Shown: positions 53,255-62,331, counted from the stretch's first letter. The stretch: DNA of 64,000 bases from Marinovum sp. (GCA_022447495.1 JAKVBH010000011.1:70991-134990), one strand, 5' to 3'. The notes: generated by a model not told the origin, from the sequence alone. Program-made: numbers and translations.

Positions 53255-53908
53255 TCAGGTGCGTTTGGGTGGCCAATGCATGGGCACGCGGTCGGCGACT
53301 TTCTTGGTTTTCAGTATGTCACGGTAGTTGCTGATGTGGTGGTCTTCGCCAACGTTGACCTCTTCGGGGGCCAGCCAGTAGCGGCTCCCAACGGTGCGGA
53401 ACCCCAAAAGTTTAGGCGGCACGTGGCACACGGTGTCATCGACACGGCATAAGTTCACGACCCATCCCTCGTCCGGCAGGCGGTTCGTGGTTTTGCCCTT
53501 GAGCGTTTGGGGTGAGGCGAAGGCGATCGTGGGCGTTGCCATGGAAACTCCGACGATCTGGGCGGAGGCTGCGCCGAGGCTGTGACCCACAACGAACTTG
53601 GGCTTCAACGCTTTGGCAAACGCGTACACGATCTGCGCATGTTCTAGGAAACCTGCATGCCATTTCGTACCGCTGTCGCCGGCGACCACTTCAAAACCAT
53701 GACCTTCAGTCGGCTCGCCTGACATATTGAGGTTGAAGTCGAACCAGTCGCTGAACTCATTGGTGCCTGGAATCACCAGCACGCCAGATTTGAGATAGCG
53801 GGCCTGAACACCGCGAATGTCGATTTGGTGCGATACGCTGGATTTGTCTTTATCTTCAACAGCGGCCTCAATCATGTCGCAGGCGTCGAGCGCGGAAATC
53901 TGGTCCAT
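53255..53908 (-). CDS. Lipase-like alpha/beta hydrolase
   Basis: A 217-residue protein with the class-3 lipase pattern: the nucleophile elbow VVGHSLGAASAQIVG with Ser110, preceded by VLVIPGTNEFSDWFDFNLN and GTKWHAGFLEHAQIVYAFA, then the acid in VNLCRVDDTVCHVPP and the late His in GEDHHISNY. No signal peptide is visible, so it is probably cytoplasmic. Relatives are often annotated as lipase family; the natural ester is unknown. It stands alone between the hydroxylase and acyl-CoA synthetase genes. Confidence 0.8.
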   Translation of the reverse strand: MDQISALDACDMIEAAVEDKDKSSVSHQIDIRGVQARYLKSGVLVIPGTNEFSDWFDFNLNMSGEPTEGHGFEVVAGDSGTKWHAGFLEHAQIVYAFAKALKPKFVVGHSLGAASAQIVGVSMATPTIAFASPQTLKGKTTNRLPDEGWVVNLCRVDDTVCHVPPKLLGFRTVGSRYWLAPEEVNVGEDHHISNYRDILKTKKVADRVPMHWPPKRT

Positions 53909-53985
53909 CTTAATCCCTTTCTAGAAATAGGTTCCTGCACGTTAGCCTTTTGGCGCAAGGGAGGTCTACTGTGCAGAATGCGGGA

Positions 53986-55596
53986 TCACAGCGGGAGCGC
54001 CCGCAGATCACGGCGGATGATCTTGCCCGTTGTGGTGAGCGGCATGGCGTCGAGAAAGCGCACGATGCGCGGGGCTTCATAGGCCGCTAGGCGCGCGCGG
54101 ACGTGGTCGCTAAGCTCTTTGGCAAGGGGATCAGAGGGCGCAAACCCGCCCTGGAGTGTGACAAAAGCGGCGACGACCTCTCCGCGCACGTCATCAGGCA
54201 CGCCAACAACGCCCGCCATGGCCACCGCGGGATGCGTCAAAAGGCAATCTTCGATCTCAGCCGGGCCAATCCGATAGCCTGCGGAAGAGATGACATCGTC
54301 GTCGCGCCCCTTGAAGGCGATGCGCCCGGTCTGTGTGCGCCACCCCCGATCACCGGTGATGAGCCAACGGGTGCCATCTGGTGCCGTTCGAAACTTTTCG
54401 CCTGTGGCGTCGGGTCGGTTCCAATAGCGTAGGAACATCACCGGATCCGGCGCGGCGACCGCGATATCACCTTCTTCTTTGGCAAGTTCAGTGCCTATCT
54501 CGTCCAAGATAGCGAGCCTGTGACCAGGCACGGGCCACCCCATGATACCCGGTTCAGCAGGGCCAAACGCGCCACAGGACGAGACGATCATGTTGCATTC
54601 GGTCTGGCCATAGAACTCGTTGATCGTCACACCAAAAGCCGCACGCCCCCAGTCGAGCAACTCTGCCCCGAGCGTTTCGCCACCAGACGCGACGGATCGC
54701 ATGGCCACGTGTCGCCCCTCTGCCTGGCGCATCATCTTGAGCGCAGTGGGTGGCAAAAACGCGTTTTGAATGCCGTGGCGGTCGATGAAGTCGAACGCAG
54801 TCTCACCGTCAAACTTGGCAAAGCGGTGCGCGACCACGGTCACCCCATGATAAAGTCCCGGCAGGAGCACATCCAAAAGACCCCCGATCCAAGCCCAATC
54901 CGCAGGCGTCCAAAGCTTGTCACCGGGTTGAGGAAGGAAATCGTGGCTCATCTCTACACCCGGCAAATGCCCCAACAATACACGATGCGCGTGGAGTGCG
55001 CCTTTGGGGGCACCCGTTGTACCAGACGTATAAATGAGAAGCGCCGGATCCTCGGCATCGGTATCCAATGGTGTAAACTGCGGCGCGGCATCGATCATGC
55101 GGGCCAAGTCACGTTCTGGCTCCGTCTCTCCCCAGACCAGAATGTGTTTCAGGTCTGGCAACTCCCCATGCAACGCTTCCAGACGCGCCGCACCCTCAGG
55201 GTCGGTGAGGACAATCTCGGCCCCGCTATCGCGCAAACGGTGCATCAACGCTTTTGGCCCGAATTGCACAAACAACGGAAGAGCGATGCCACCCATCTTA
55301 TAAGTCGCAATGTGGCCCAGCGCTGTTTCAATCCGTTGCGGCAAAAGCACCGCGATCCGTGCGCCGGGTTTCACAAACCCCGCCAAAACAGCGGCCAAAC
55401 GATCCGATTGCGCACTCAGAGAGGTAAATGTGACTGCTTTAACGTGGCCATCGGCATCGATCTCTTCGATAGCAACCTGATCAGCGCGTGTTGCAGATAG
55501 GCGATCTGAGACGGCCACACCCATGTTGAACCGGGGCGGAACATCCCATTTAAATGACTGATAAGTCTCATTATATGTGGCGCGACGATGCAGCAT
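53986..55596 (-). CDS. AMP-dependent acyl-CoA synthetase
   Basis: A 536-residue adenylate-forming enzyme that makes acyl-CoA from a carboxylic acid, ATP and CoA. The phosphate loop is LLIYTSGTTGAPKGALHAHR, the A5 motif NEFYGQTECNMI, the A7 motif WLITGDRGWRT, the hinge FKGRDDDVISSAGYRIGP and the catalytic Lys in TTGKIIRRDLRALP. It resembles acetyl- or medium-chain acyl-CoA synthetases; the chain length is not clear. Starts of this gene and the J-domain gene are divergent. Confidence 0.92.
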   Translation of the reverse strand: MLHRRATYNETYQSFKWDVPPRFNMGVAVSDRLSATRADQVAIEEIDADGHVKAVTFTSLSAQSDRLAAVLAGFVKPGARIAVLLPQRIETALGHIATYKMGGIALPLFVQFGPKALMHRLRDSGAEIVLTDPEGAARLEALHGELPDLKHILVWGETEPERDLARMIDAAPQFTPLDTDAEDPALLIYTSGTTGAPKGALHAHRVLLGHLPGVEMSHDFLPQPGDKLWTPADWAWIGGLLDVLLPGLYHGVTVVAHRFAKFDGETAFDFIDRHGIQNAFLPPTALKMMRQAEGRHVAMRSVASGGETLGAELLDWGRAAFGVTINEFYGQTECNMIVSSCGAFGPAEPGIMGWPVPGHRLAILDEIGTELAKEEGDIAVAAPDPVMFLRYWNRPDATGEKFRTAPDGTRWLITGDRGWRTQTGRIAFKGRDDDVISSAGYRIGPAEIEDCLLTHPAVAMAGVVGVPDDVRGEVVAAFVTLQGGFAPSDPLAKELSDHVRARLAAYEAPRIVRFLDAMPLTTTGKIIRRDLRALPL

Positions 55597-55759
55597 TGGA
55601 ACAAAGGCTCGCCCATGCGCCGCCGATGGTCAAGAAGAGGCCGCACTGTCATTAACCTTCTGGCAAGGAAAAAGTGGCGCGCGAACTGGGGCAAACTTAT
55701 GGTGGATAAATAGACGACGCGCATATGACCCGCGCAATTTAGAGAGAGCAAAACCAGGC

Positions 55760-56305
55760 ATGGAGCCAACACGCGCATATGACATCTTAGGGGTCACCCC
55801 TATGGCGGATCTCGAAACGATCCGAGACGTCTGGCGCGCGCTGGCCCGAGCGCATCACCCCGATGTCGTGGGGGGATGCCCAGACGCAGCCTCCCGGAGG
55901 TTCTCCGAGATCAACGAAGCTTACGATATTCTGCGGTCCCACCTCACACGCACATCCGTCGAGCGGGATGACCTGGACATGTCCCTGCGCGCCAAATACG
56001 CGGCGCGTCGGGATGTGGCCCGGCGTCGGGCCATGGCGGAACAAAAACGCCGGATGGACGCAGCCCGTCGCACCGAAGCAGAGTTCCAAGCCGAAGCATC
56101 AGCGCATGAGCGGACCAATGCCACCCAAGAGAACGGCTCACACAAGGCCAAACCCAAGTCGAACCCGCGTGCCACCACCCAGCCTGAGACAACAGTTATG
56201 AAACGTCCGACCATGTCGGCGGAAGGCATCGCAGCTTTGCGCGGGTACCTTGAGGCACGTAAAACGCGCGATCTGCCACGGTCGTATGTCGACCTGGCGA
56301 CCTAA
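55760..56305 (+). CDS. J-domain protein
   Basis: A 181-residue protein with an N-terminal J domain (residues about 5-70): RAYDILGVTPMADLETIRDV, with the HPD motif in ARAHHPDVVGG and SEINEAYDILRSHL. The rest is a basic, charged, helical stretch rich in Arg, Ala and Glu, ending KTRDLPRSYVDLAT. It lacks Gly/Phe and zinc domains, so it is a type III co-chaperone that would direct DnaK to a particular task. A GAGAGAGCAAAACCAGGC leader gives the ribosome binding site; the ATG at 55760 is at the domain boundary. Confidence 0.88.
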   Translation: MEPTRAYDILGVTPMADLETIRDVWRALARAHHPDVVGGCPDAASRRFSEINEAYDILRSHLTRTSVERDDLDMSLRAKYAARRDVARRRAMAEQKRRMDAARRTEAEFQAEASAHERTNATQENGSHKAKPKSNPRATTQPETTVMKRPTMSAEGIAALRGYLEARKTRDLPRSYVDLAT

Positions 56306-56563
56306 ACCAAGACCCACCCAAAATCACAATCCAAACCCACAGCCCTTTCGCACAGGTCGTCTAAAGAAATGACTTGAGCGTTTCGGTGCCATTCGCCTCT
56401 TTTGCCTCAACCAGGCACCAATCCCGGCCGATTTTTATCCTTTGTTTACCAAATTGGACATTGCCTCAATTGCCCCGAGCCTTTGCCGCAATTTCGGCAC
56501 GGTTTTTATGTAATCTTGTATCAACTCGAGGTTGGGAAGCCCAAGTTTGTTAAGGGTAAGCGC

Positions 56564-57388
56564 ATGTCATTTCGCACCTATTCTTTGTTGGCCATTGGCC
56601 TAAGTGGGATGCTCTATTTCACCCAAGGCATCGAGCCACGGCTCGGCGACAATGAAACAACTGCATATGTGAAAGAGGAGGTCGCCTCGCTGCGCGATCG
56701 GCTCAACAGCGACTTCACGACCCTCCAAGATCTGCAATCAGGTTCGGCATCTAACAATCCGCTGTCGCCTTGGCATGCCTATCTGCCACACCCTCAGGAT
56801 GGCTGGGTCAACTTGAGCGACACGCGAGACGTGGCATCCATTTTGCGAGGCGGCGCGATCTCCCGCGAGGTGCTTGTGGATGCGCGCGCATCGGCAAAGC
56901 TCCGTGGTGATCAAACCACTGGCGTGTATCTCAAAGATGGCGCGCTGGTAAAAATTGAAATCGCGCCGATGCGCATGTCCAGCCACAACACAAGCGCGCA
57001 TTTGGTTGTGCTGCGCAAAGCGTTCTCAAGCGCACCTGACAAGCAAGAGATCTTTGCCCGCATCCGTGGCGTGACCTTTCACGTCACCGCCCGGGACGCG
57101 GATCAATACGTGGTCGAAACCGAATTGGGCGACCACGTGCGCATCACCCTAACCGGGCGTGGCGATGCCGAAGCCGCGCGTCAACTTTTGTCCGGTGTGA
57201 ATTTCAAAGGCTTGTTCCGTCACATCGAAGAAGACACGGGCCAAAAGATGGACAAGTTCCTGCCCAAGCTGCCACAGACCGGCGGCAAGTCGCGGTCTAG
57301 CAAAAGTTCAGGCCCCCAGATGGTCAAAGTCGTGCCGCGCTCCTCCTCTAGTGGTGTGATCATCAACCGAGGCTTGGCTAACAAGTAG
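56564..57388 (+). CDS. Membrane-anchored protein of unknown function
   Basis: A 274-residue protein I do not recognise. It starts SFRTYSLLAIGLSGMLYFTQ, a membrane anchor or uncleaved signal, followed by a charged helical region with NETTAYVKEEVASLRDRLNS, then a globular mixed part (GVYLKDGALVKIEIAPM, VVLRKAFSSAPDKQEIFARI, FHVTARDADQYVVETELGD) and a basic Ser/Lys-rich tail (about residues 235-265). AAGGG lies before ATG 56564; the upstream frame to 56402 has no membrane start. It lies alone between the J-domain gene and the GcvT oxidoreductase. Periplasmic localisation is likely. Confidence 0.6.
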   Translation: MSFRTYSLLAIGLSGMLYFTQGIEPRLGDNETTAYVKEEVASLRDRLNSDFTTLQDLQSGSASNNPLSPWHAYLPHPQDGWVNLSDTRDVASILRGGAISREVLVDARASAKLRGDQTTGVYLKDGALVKIEIAPMRMSSHNTSAHLVVLRKAFSSAPDKQEIFARIRGVTFHVTARDADQYVVETELGDHVRITLTGRGDAEAARQLLSGVNFKGLFRHIEEDTGQKMDKFLPKLPQTGGKSRSSKSSGPQMVKVVPRSSSSGVIINRGLANK

Positions 57389-57534
57389 CCGCCCCGGCGA
57401 CCATCATTAGACCCCGCATCGTCACGCCAATCCCCCCCGTGTCGCTTTCGCCCGGGATTTGGTCGGGCACATTTGGCGCATCCGCTCCGCCCGGGCGTAA
57501 GACCGGAACATCCTAAGACGAGGGGAGTCGCGCA

Positions 57535-60051
57535 ATGGACGGCCAAATCAAATCCCATCTGAAAGCTCTTGTGGTGGGCGGCGGTGCCGTGGGCACGTCG
57601 ATTGCCTATCATTTGGCCCGCGCCGGATGGCAGGATGTGATGCTGCTGGAACGCGATGAGCTCACCTCGGGCTCGACCTGGCATGCCGCCGGCCTCTTAC
57701 CGTATTTCAACATGTCCTACGCCACGACCCACATCCACGACTACTCCATCAAGTTCTATAAGACGCTTGAGGAAGAGACCGGGTTGAATGCGGGTTTCTC
57801 GATCGTGGGCAACCTGCGCATGGCGCAGACCAAAGCGCGCATGGACGAGTACATGCTCTATGCCTCCACCGCCGAGACATGTGGCGTGCCCTTTGAGTGG
57901 ATGACACCCGCGCAAATCAAGGAACGGTGGCCACTGGTGCGCACCGAAGACCTCGAAGGCGCCATCTATCACCCGACCGACGGCTACATTAACCCCGCCG
58001 ATGTGACCATGGCGATGGCCAAGGGTGCGCGGCAACGCGGCGTGATCATCGAGCGCAAATGGCAGGTCGATGGCTATGAGTGGACCGGGTCGGACTGGCG
58101 CGTGACACTGACCAAGATGCTCGACAAAGGTGGCAACTTGGTCTCCACCGATGAGCAGGTTGTGGTCACCGCCGAGCATGTCGTGACCGCCACAGGCAAC
58201 CACGCCCAGCGCACCGCCAAGCTTCTTGGCATCAAGAGCGCCGCGATCCCGGTGGAACATCAATTCATCGTCACAGAACCCGATCCCGCGCTGGTCGAGT
58301 ACCGCAAGACCAATGGCGAACACCCCGTCCTGCGCGACGCCGATGCCAAATGGTACGTGCGCGAAGAACGCGGCGGCTGGATCCTTGGACCATACGAACG
58401 CAACGCGCCCGCGCGCTTTGAATATGGCGTGCCGGATAGCTTCCGCGCCGATCTCTTCCCTCTGGATCTGGAGCGGATCGAAGAGGAATACATGTCCATG
58501 ATCCACCGGATTCCATCGTCGGAGACGGTCGGTCTCAAGGACGATTACAACGGTCCAATCTGTTACACGCCCGACGGCAACCCTCTCATCGGTCCAGCAC
58601 CGGGGCTGCGCAATATGTGGCTGGCGGAGGGCTTCTCCTTTGGCATCACCGCTGCCGGGGGCGCGGGCTATTACCTGGCACAGATGATGGTCGAAGGTGA
58701 GGCGGAGATCGACATGGCCTCGCTCGATCCCAAGCGCTACGGCGATTGGATGACGACGGAGTTCGCGGCGCGCAAGAACGAAGAATGCTACGAGCACGTC
58801 TACATCCTCCACCACGCCGATGAAGAGCGTGAAGCCTGTCGCCCGCTGCGCACAGCGCCCGCCTATGACCGGCAAAAGGCCGAAGGCGCCCAGTTTGGTT
58901 GGGTGAACGGATGGGAACGGCCAAACTACTATGGCCCCAAGGATGCGCCAGCGACCTTTGACCATGACGCGCGCTCCTTCCGCCGCGGCGGATGGTGGCA
59001 ATACGCCCATGACGAGGCCAAAGCCGTCCGTGAAGGCGTGGGGCTCATTGATGCCACCGCTTTCACCAAACACCGCGTCTACGGTCCCGGCGCGACGGCG
59101 TTCCTCGATGGGTTCACCTGCAACAAAATGCCCAAGGTGGGGCGTATCAACCTCACCTATGCGCTGACCGAGGCCGGCACGACGCGCACCGAATACACAA
59201 TCGTCCGCGAGGGTGAGAGCGATTACTATCTGGTTTCCGCCGGGGCTTGGACGGCCTATGATGCGGATTACCTCACCAAAGCAGCTGAGGATTTCATGGC
59301 CGCCACGGGCCAGATGGTCATCATCCAAGACGTGACCACCCAATGGGGTGTCTTTGCGATCGCCGGGCCCAAATCCCGCGATGTGCTCAAAGAGCTGATC
59401 TGTGACGCGGAACAAGAAACAGCCCTGTCAAACAAGCGTTTCCCTTGGCTCTCCAAGCGCGACATCGAGCTTAAGATGTGCCCCGTGAAAGCGATCCGCG
59501 TGGCCTACACCGGCGAGCTTGGCTGGGAATTGCACCACCCGATGGAAATGCAGAATTACCTCTGGGATCAACTCATGGAAGCAGGTGCCAAACACGGCAT
59601 GAAACTTGTGGGTGCGCGTGCGCAAAACTGGCTCCGCCAAGAGAAAAGCTACCGCGCCTTTGGCACCGAATTGGGCCGCGACGCGACCCCGCTTGAGGCC
59701 GATCTTCCACGCTTTGTCGACCTTTCCAAAGAGTTCACAGGCAAAGCGAAGATGGAAGAAACCGGTGTACGCGTGAAGTGCTGTACTCTGCTCATTGATG
59801 GCCCGGAGGACGCCGATCCCTGGGGCCGCGAAGCGCTCTATTCCGCAGAGGGCACCCGCGTGGGTCGCTTGACCTCGGGCGGCTATTCGGTGGCCTTCGG
59901 CAAATCCATCGGCATGGGCTATGTCACGCCTGAGTTGGCCGTGCCGGGCACGAAGCTTCAGGTCAAAATGCAAAACAAGCTCTGGGATGCCGAAGTCACC
60001 GTCGACAGCCCCTATGATCCGAAAAACGAGACCATCCGCAAAGACGGCTGA
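57535..60051 (+). CDS. Dimethylglycine/sarcosine dehydrogenase-like protein (FAD oxidase fused to GcvT)
   Basis: An 838-residue two-part enzyme. Residues about 8-400 are an FAD-dependent amine oxidoreductase: VVGGGAVGTSIAYHLARAGW binds ADP, and SGSTWHAAGLLPYFN has the His that carries covalent flavin in dimethylglycine and sarcosine dehydrogenases. A middle domain and the C-terminal aminomethyltransferase (GcvT) domain (about 460-825, AVREGVGLIDATAFTKHRV, then IAGPKSRDVLKELICDAEQE and the GYVTPELAVPGTKLQVKM barrel) pass the one-carbon unit to tetrahydrofolate. It likely oxidises a methylated amine such as dimethylglycine or sarcosine from glycine betaine breakdown. It is followed by a hairpin and by a flavodoxin. 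Confidence 0.92.
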   Translation: MDGQIKSHLKALVVGGGAVGTSIAYHLARAGWQDVMLLERDELTSGSTWHAAGLLPYFNMSYATTHIHDYSIKFYKTLEEETGLNAGFSIVGNLRMAQTKARMDEYMLYASTAETCGVPFEWMTPAQIKERWPLVRTEDLEGAIYHPTDGYINPADVTMAMAKGARQRGVIIERKWQVDGYEWTGSDWRVTLTKMLDKGGNLVSTDEQVVVTAEHVVTATGNHAQRTAKLLGIKSAAIPVEHQFIVTEPDPALVEYRKTNGEHPVLRDADAKWYVREERGGWILGPYERNAPARFEYGVPDSFRADLFPLDLERIEEEYMSMIHRIPSSETVGLKDDYNGPICYTPDGNPLIGPAPGLRNMWLAEGFSFGITAAGGAGYYLAQMMVEGEAEIDMASLDPKRYGDWMTTEFAARKNEECYEHVYILHHADEEREACRPLRTAPAYDRQKAEGAQFGWVNGWERPNYYGPKDAPATFDHDARSFRRGGWWQYAHDEAKAVREGVGLIDATAFTKHRVYGPGATAFLDGFTCNKMPKVGRINLTYALTEAGTTRTEYTIVREGESDYYLVSAGAWTAYDADYLTKAAEDFMAATGQMVIIQDVTTQWGVFAIAGPKSRDVLKELICDAEQETALSNKRFPWLSKRDIELKMCPVKAIRVAYTGELGWELHHPMEMQNYLWDQLMEAGAKHGMKLVGARAQNWLRQEKSYRAFGTELGRDATPLEADLPRFVDLSKEFTGKAKMEETGVRVKCCTLLIDGPEDADPWGREALYSAEGTRVGRLTSGGYSVAFGKSIGMGYVTPELAVPGTKLQVKMQNKLWDAEVTVDSPYDPKNETIRKDG

Positions 60052-60077
60052 TCAGCCGCGTGATGTGATCCAGCGGG

Positions 60078-60094
60078 GCGGGCCTACGGCCCGC
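60078..60094 (+). terminator. Hairpin after the GcvT-fused oxidoreductase
   Basis: GCGGGCC and GGCCCGC form a perfect seven-pair stem around TAC, 26 bases after the stop. No T-tract follows, so it is a weak terminator or part of a repeat. Confidence 0.4.
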
Positions 60095-60241
60095 TCTCGA
60101 TCAGCGCGCGCAGAGCACGCACAAGATGGAATGCTCTGTCCCTCGTTGTCCTTTATCCTCATTTTAGTGGTGCAAAACTGACTGAACACTGGGCTATCGC
60201 GGGCAAGAGAACACCTTGGGCGGATCGATGATGTCTAGGCG

Positions 60242-60290
60242 CATGCGATCAAAGGTCTTAAGTGCAATTGAGCGTTGCACTTAGCGCATG
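60242..60290. other. Nested inverted repeats upstream of flavodoxin
   Basis: Inner arms TAAGTGCAA (60259-60267) and TTGCACTTA (60275-60283) flank TTGAGCG; outer arms CATGCG (60242-60247) and CGCATG (60285-60290) enclose them asymmetrically. The site lies 95 bases before the flavodoxin ATG and could be an operator or a folded leader. Confidence 0.5.
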
Positions 60291-60384
60291 AGGCTTTATT
60301 TCTTAGGTGTCCTCGCCATGCGCTTTCTGGATCCAGCCACCGGAAACCCACAGCCAAGACTCTTGGTTTTTGACGCGAGGCTCC

Positions 60385-60831
60385 ATGCACATTCAATTTC
60401 TCTTTGGAACGGAAACCGGCACAGCGGAAATCGTCTGCGAAGATTTGCAAGCGGCGCTCGGCACTGATCACACAAGCGCCATTGCAAGCCTTGAAGATGT
60501 AACACCCGATAATTTGGATAAAAGTCACCTTCATGTGGTCGTCTGTTCGACCTTTGGTTCAGGTGATCTTCCAACAACGGCCGAGGTGTTCTTTGATCAA
60601 ATCAAAGGCGGTGCCAAAGATTTAACCGGGGTGCAATTTGCAATATTTGGCTTGGGGGACCGCACCTTTGGTGACACGTTCAATCAAGGGTCCGAACGCC
60701 TTGCCGAGGCATTGGTTGAATGCAAAGCCACACAAGTGGGCGCACGGGGTATCGCGGATGCGTCCGCAGGCGACTTGCCGGAGGACATCGCAATTCCATG
60801 GCTCAAGGGTATTCTCAACGCGCAAGACTAA
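60385..60831 (+). CDS. Flavodoxin domain protein (MioC/CysJ-like)
   Basis: A 148-residue flavodoxin fold. The FMN phosphate loop is FGTETGTAEIV; the second loop is VVCSTFGSGDLPTTAE, and the third AIFGLGDRTFGDTFNQGSER. The spacing is like MioC and the flavodoxin domain of sulfite reductase CysJ. ATG 60385 has GAGG upstream and starts at HIQFLFGTET. It has no reductase attached. It lies between a flavoenzyme and the remnant of a second copy of it, and may serve as its electron acceptor, though nothing shows this directly. Confidence 0.88.
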   Translation: MHIQFLFGTETGTAEIVCEDLQAALGTDHTSAIASLEDVTPDNLDKSHLHVVVCSTFGSGDLPTTAEVFFDQIKGGAKDLTGVQFAIFGLGDRTFGDTFNQGSERLAEALVECKATQVGARGIADASAGDLPEDIAIPWLKGILNAQD

Positions 60832-60837
60832 AATCGA

Positions 60838-61080
60838 AGCGTGACTGGCCGCGATGCCGGCCCACTTGAGGCCGACCTCCCCCGCTCATCAACCAGCCCG
60901 AAGGTAATCGCATCGCTCAATTGACCTCGGGTAGTTATTCGGTGGCCTTCGGCAAAGCGATTAGCCGGGGCTACGTCACGACAAAATTGGCCGTCTCGGG
61001 CGACAAGCTCAGGTCAAAATGCAAAATAGACACGGGAATGGCAAAGCGACCGTCCAAAAAGACGGCAGTGATCCAGCAGT
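60838..61080 (+). pseudogene. 3' remnant of a second GcvT-family oxidoreductase gene
   Basis: The segment matches the 3' end of the gene at 57535-60051. Its first part reads GRDAGPLEADLPR (gene: GRDATPLEADLPR at about 59677). After a deletion of roughly 190 bases it reads LTSGSYSVAFGKAISRGYVT (gene: LTSGGYSVAFGKSIGMGYVT). A one-base loss (AAGCTCAGG for AAGCTTCAGG near 61009) then shifts the frame before VKMQN. The following GTGATCCAGC and GC-rich hairpin also match the downstream region of the intact gene. It cannot code for a working protein. Confidence 0.85.
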
Positions 61081-61081
61081 A

Positions 61082-61172
61082 CGGGCCTGCGGCCTGCTCT
61101 CTATGCGCACGCGCAAGCGCGTGCGGGATGAGGGGCTCTGCCCCTCATCCCGGGGTATTTCAAGCAAGCGGA
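61082..61172. repeat. GC-rich intergenic repeat, copy 3
   Basis: GGGCCTGCGGCCTGC, then a perfect GCACGCGC/GCGCGTGC hairpin (61107-61124), a perfect 12-pair hairpin GGGATGAGGGGC/GCCCCTCATCCC (61125-61151), and GGGGTATTTCAAGCAAGCGG ending in AAA. It mirrors the copy at 47326-47440 and ends just before the stop of the Hint-domain gene, for which the hairpins can act as terminator. Confidence 0.75.
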
Positions 61173-61174
61173 AA

Positions 61175-62227
61175 TCAGGCAGTCATTGTGGCCCAGATGG
61201 CCTTGGCCCGGCGATCCTCGATGATCGGGCGCGCGGCTTGTTTTGCCGCTTGGTATTGTTTCATCTCAGGGAATAACGCGAGGATTTCGGCTCGTGTCTT
61301 TGCCTCGTGGTCTGCGGAACCGCCGAGAAAGAATGACTCAGACAGCAAGCCGTCGGCCTCGATGACTTCGTGTGCGTCAAATAAAACGTGGACGTAGTGC
61401 ACCTGTGTGGCGTGGCAATCAACGAGGACTGAGTGGTCGTTGACAAGCTTAATCGCGGGCACCAGCACCTCATCTTCACCAAACAACAATTCAGCACGCC
61501 ATCCCGAGATCGCAATACGGTGCTGGGGAGAGACCCGTGTATCGCGGACGGGCCTGCCCGGCCCCAAAGCGCTCGCTTTGATCAAGACTGGACGCACGTT
61601 TGGGTGGCAAGCCATGTCAGGCGCATACAAGACCGTCGCGCCAACCCAGCGCACAGGTTTGGCCGTGCCATCTGCCGTACAAACCAAATCGCCAGGACGA
61701 AGCCCCTCAACAGGAACAGATCCGTCAACCGTTTTAACCAATGAGCCTGCAGTGAAGCACAGCGGTGTGGCGAGGCTTTCATTGGTGTAGCTTGGCCCTT
61801 CGCCCGTGCGCACCACACGCAAAGCTTCTCCGATGGGTGGAAATCCACCTTGCGGACCAACAAAAGCAAGACCTTCAACCGTGCGAAAGGATGCGACACC
61901 CGGTTCGTTGATATTAAAGGCCAGCAACGTGTAGCGCACGCCATTGCTGTCCTCGACTTCAATGTCGAATTCGGCTTCGACACGCAGGTTGTCAGCGTAG
62001 GACACGCCGTCATAGGCTTGGGCCCCTTCGAGACGTTGAGATCCGTCATTATCAGAGAAATTTGCGTCGTCATCCTCGATCAGGACTTCGCGCCAGGCGT
62101 TGGAATTGAGCGTGATGAAGAGCCCGTCGAGGTGGCTGCCATCCCCTTGGGAAATGCCGGACAGCTGCTCACCGCCTGAGACGGTAACCTGAGATTCTTC
62201 AAGGGTGTAGATCGTTGTTACCGGCAT
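61175..62227 (-). CDS. Hint-domain (hedgehog/intein-type) protein
   Basis: A 350-residue protein. Residues 1-150 form a Ca-binding-repeat-like or beta-rich region with many Asp and Glu (EDDDANFSDNDGSQRLEG). A Hint domain follows (about 155-300), starting with Cys157 in PLCFTAGSLVKTVDGSVPVE, with GLRPGDLVCTADG, then RVSPQHRIAISGWRAELLFG, the block with the second catalytic His. Such secreted Hint proteins of Rhodobacterales are common and may self-process; they often lack a signal peptide, as here. ATG 62227 is chosen because upstream codons do not resemble the family. It ends at a GC-rich repeat. Confidence 0.87.
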   Translation of the reverse strand: MPVTTIYTLEESQVTVSGGEQLSGISQGDGSHLDGLFITLNSNAWREVLIEDDDANFSDNDGSQRLEGAQAYDGVSYADNLRVEAEFDIEVEDSNGVRYTLLAFNINEPGVASFRTVEGLAFVGPQGGFPPIGEALRVVRTGEGPSYTNESLATPLCFTAGSLVKTVDGSVPVEGLRPGDLVCTADGTAKPVRWVGATVLYAPDMACHPNVRPVLIKASALGPGRPVRDTRVSPQHRIAISGWRAELLFGEDEVLVPAIKLVNDHSVLVDCHATQVHYVHVLFDAHEVIEADGLLSESFFLGGSADHEAKTRAEILALFPEMKQYQAAKQAARPIIEDRRAKAIWATMTA

Positions 62228-62331
62228 GGCATTCGTCTGCCATGCCAATGCGGTTGGATTGTGGCAGCATCGTGAACAAACGCGACGATATAGGTGCTTT
62301 TGTTCTAGGGCGCCGCCACCCAATTCACACG

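Larger units (their letters stand above)
60052..60384. other. Gap between oxidoreductase and flavodoxin genes
   Basis: A gene-free region of 333 bases. It holds the hairpin 60078-60094 just after the oxidoreductase gene, a degenerate version of the GC-rich repeat (60076-60124), and the nested inverted repeats at 60242-60290 before flavodoxin. Confidence 0.55.

Noticed and set aside
57697-59415. A 572-codon open frame on the minus strand within the GcvT-family oxidoreductase gene
   Set aside because: It is the antisense shadow of a well-conserved gene in GC-rich DNA; the translation is His/Gly-rich and not family-like.
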